Shown here in pieces: positions 63,440 to 64,000 of a DNA stretch of 64,000 bases. A program made the position numbers and the translations under genes. The stretch is taken from positions 1 to 64,000 of the forward strand of contig NZ_CAKKLV010000011.1 of NCBI RefSeq assembly GCF_918698115.1, read 5' to 3'. The notes below the pieces were generated by a model, which did not search any database, was not told the DNA's origin, and saw only the letters and a list, made by a program, of their open reading frames with translations. Source of the DNA: Peribacillus sp. Bi96. Lineage in GTDB: Bacteria > Bacillota > Bacilli > Bacillales > DSM-1321. Numbering within the stretch: the first letter of the stretch is position 1; every line of letters starts with the position of its first letter.

Positions 63440-64000
63440 CTCACGAGTAAGTCTCGAACTCGAGTAGCGCATGAATTCACGAGTAAGTCTCGAACTCGAG
63501 TAGCGCATGAATTCACGAGTAAAAGGGCAAAACTCACGAGTAAACGTCCCAAAACTCACGAGTAAAGGGGCAAAACTCACGAGTAAACGTCCCAAACTCA
63601 CGAGTAAAAGCGTCAAACTCACGAGTAAAGGCGTCAAATTCACGAGTAAAGGGGCAAAACTCACGAGTAAGCACTCCAAATTCAAGAGTAAGGCTCGAAT
63701 TCATGAGAAAACGCGTCAAACTTACGAGTAAACACGCGAAACTCACGAGTAAGCACTCCAAATTCACGAGTAAGGCTCGAACTCGAGTAGCGCATGAATT
63801 CACGAGTAAAAGGGCAAAACTCACGAGTAAACGTCCCAAACTCACGAGTAAACGCGCGAAACTCACGAGTAAGCACCCCAAATTCACGAGTAAAAGCGTC
63901 AAATTCACGGGTAAAAGGGCAAAACTCACGAGTAAGCACCCCAAATTCACGAGTAAGGCTCGAATTCATGAGAAAACGCGTCAAACTTTCAGTAAACGTC
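63440..64000. repeat. tandem array of ~21-bp units with core TCACGAGTAA (continues past right edge)
   Basis: About 25 units are visible. Each is the core (A/T)TCACGAGTAA followed by a 7-bp variable segment and AAA. Most units are exactly 21 bp; some are 19, 22 or 36 bp. The variable segments come from a small set that recurs in the array (AAGGGCA, ACGTCCC, GCACTCC/GCACCCC, AAGCGTC, ACGCGCG/ACACGCG, AACGCGTC). A longer 36-bp form contains CTCGAACTCGAGTAGCGCATGAATT and occurs three times. Because 21 is a multiple of three, long open frames appear on both strands, but none has a start signal or protein-like composition. I therefore treat the array as non-coding. Confidence 0.93.

Noticed and set aside
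63404-63984. Long open frames on both strands through the right-edge repeats (repeated LTREF- or LTSK-type peptides)
   Set aside because: The 21-bp period keeps all frames open, there are no ribosome sites, and the peptides are simple translations of the repeat.
63440-64000. CRISPR array
   Set aside because: Repeat plus spacer is only about 21 bp, the variable segments are 7 bp and reused, and no cas gene is present.

Overview
The window reads as a chromosomal stretch of a low-GC Gram-positive, endospore-forming-type bacterium of the Bacillaceae. The evidence is strong AGGAGG-type ribosome binding sites, frequent TTG/GTG starts, hairpin+T-run terminators after most units, lipoprotein signal peptides, an RsbR-type stress-sensor protein, and many homologues of Bacillus subtilis y-genes (YwcBA, YwbE, YhfW, YfmM, YknXYZ-like). 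A Peribacillus/Bacillus simplex-like host is possible, but that is only inference.

Layout. 1-0.3 kb: end of an IS3-family element. 0.5-12.3 kb: metabolic and transport genes (gdhA with a divergent LysR regulator, an EIIC-like membrane protein, an RlmI-type rRNA methyltransferase, YhhN protein, glutamate/dicarboxylate symporter, alpha/beta hydrolase, split ThrE-type exporter, YwcBA symporter). 12.6-18.0 kb: a MacAB/YknXYZ-type ABC efflux set, its own two-component system and a small two-helix membrane protein. Three of these proteins share unusual Gly/Met/Pro/Ser-rich extracytoplasmic stretches. 18.3-25.7 kb: NupC, MsrAB, RsbR-like protein, a glutaminyl-tRNA synthetase (not usual in Bacillus) and an amino-acid ABC importer. 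25.8-27.6 kb: an AT-rich accessory patch with a secreted protein and small membrane proteins. 27.7-31.3 kb: PurU, SIMPL-domain protein, YwbE, YhfW.

31.3-35.4 kb is the most unusual part. A plasmid-type actin segregation module (ParM/Alp7A-like filament protein plus a small DNA-binding-type partner) sits downstream of a palindrome-rich array that looks like its centromere. That array, together with part of the neighbouring yhfW gene, has been duplicated. The duplicate is decayed and contains a dead IS1595-family transposase and a frameshifted small gene.

35.5-46.0 kb: purine permease with a possible attenuator, DEAD-box helicase with a 16-residue tandem repeat tail followed by an aminoglycoside-phosphotransferase-like and a nucleotidyltransferase/methyltransferase-like protein, ABC-F ATPase, topoisomerase III, two tiny paralogous proteins, tRNA-Arg(CCU). 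46.1-57.0 kb: a polysaccharide deacetylase lipoprotein, then a cobalamin riboswitch controlling a corrinoid uptake and salvage operon (BtuF, BtuC, BtuD-CbiZ fusion, CbiB, CobD, CobU, CobS, CobC, a second CobU-like protein, PduO-type adenosyltransferase, a CblT-like ECF S component and a CblS-like alpha-ribazole kinase). These would import cobinamides, remodel them and attach the lower ligand through alpha-ribazole salvage without CobT. 57.8-63.3 kb: gluconokinase, YbaK deacylase, a tandem P-loop protein, Cof-type phosphatase, a PQQ-type sugar dehydrogenase lipoprotein. From 63.44 kb to the right edge lies a tandem array of about 21-bp units around the core TCACGAGTAA, with a small set of recurring variable segments.
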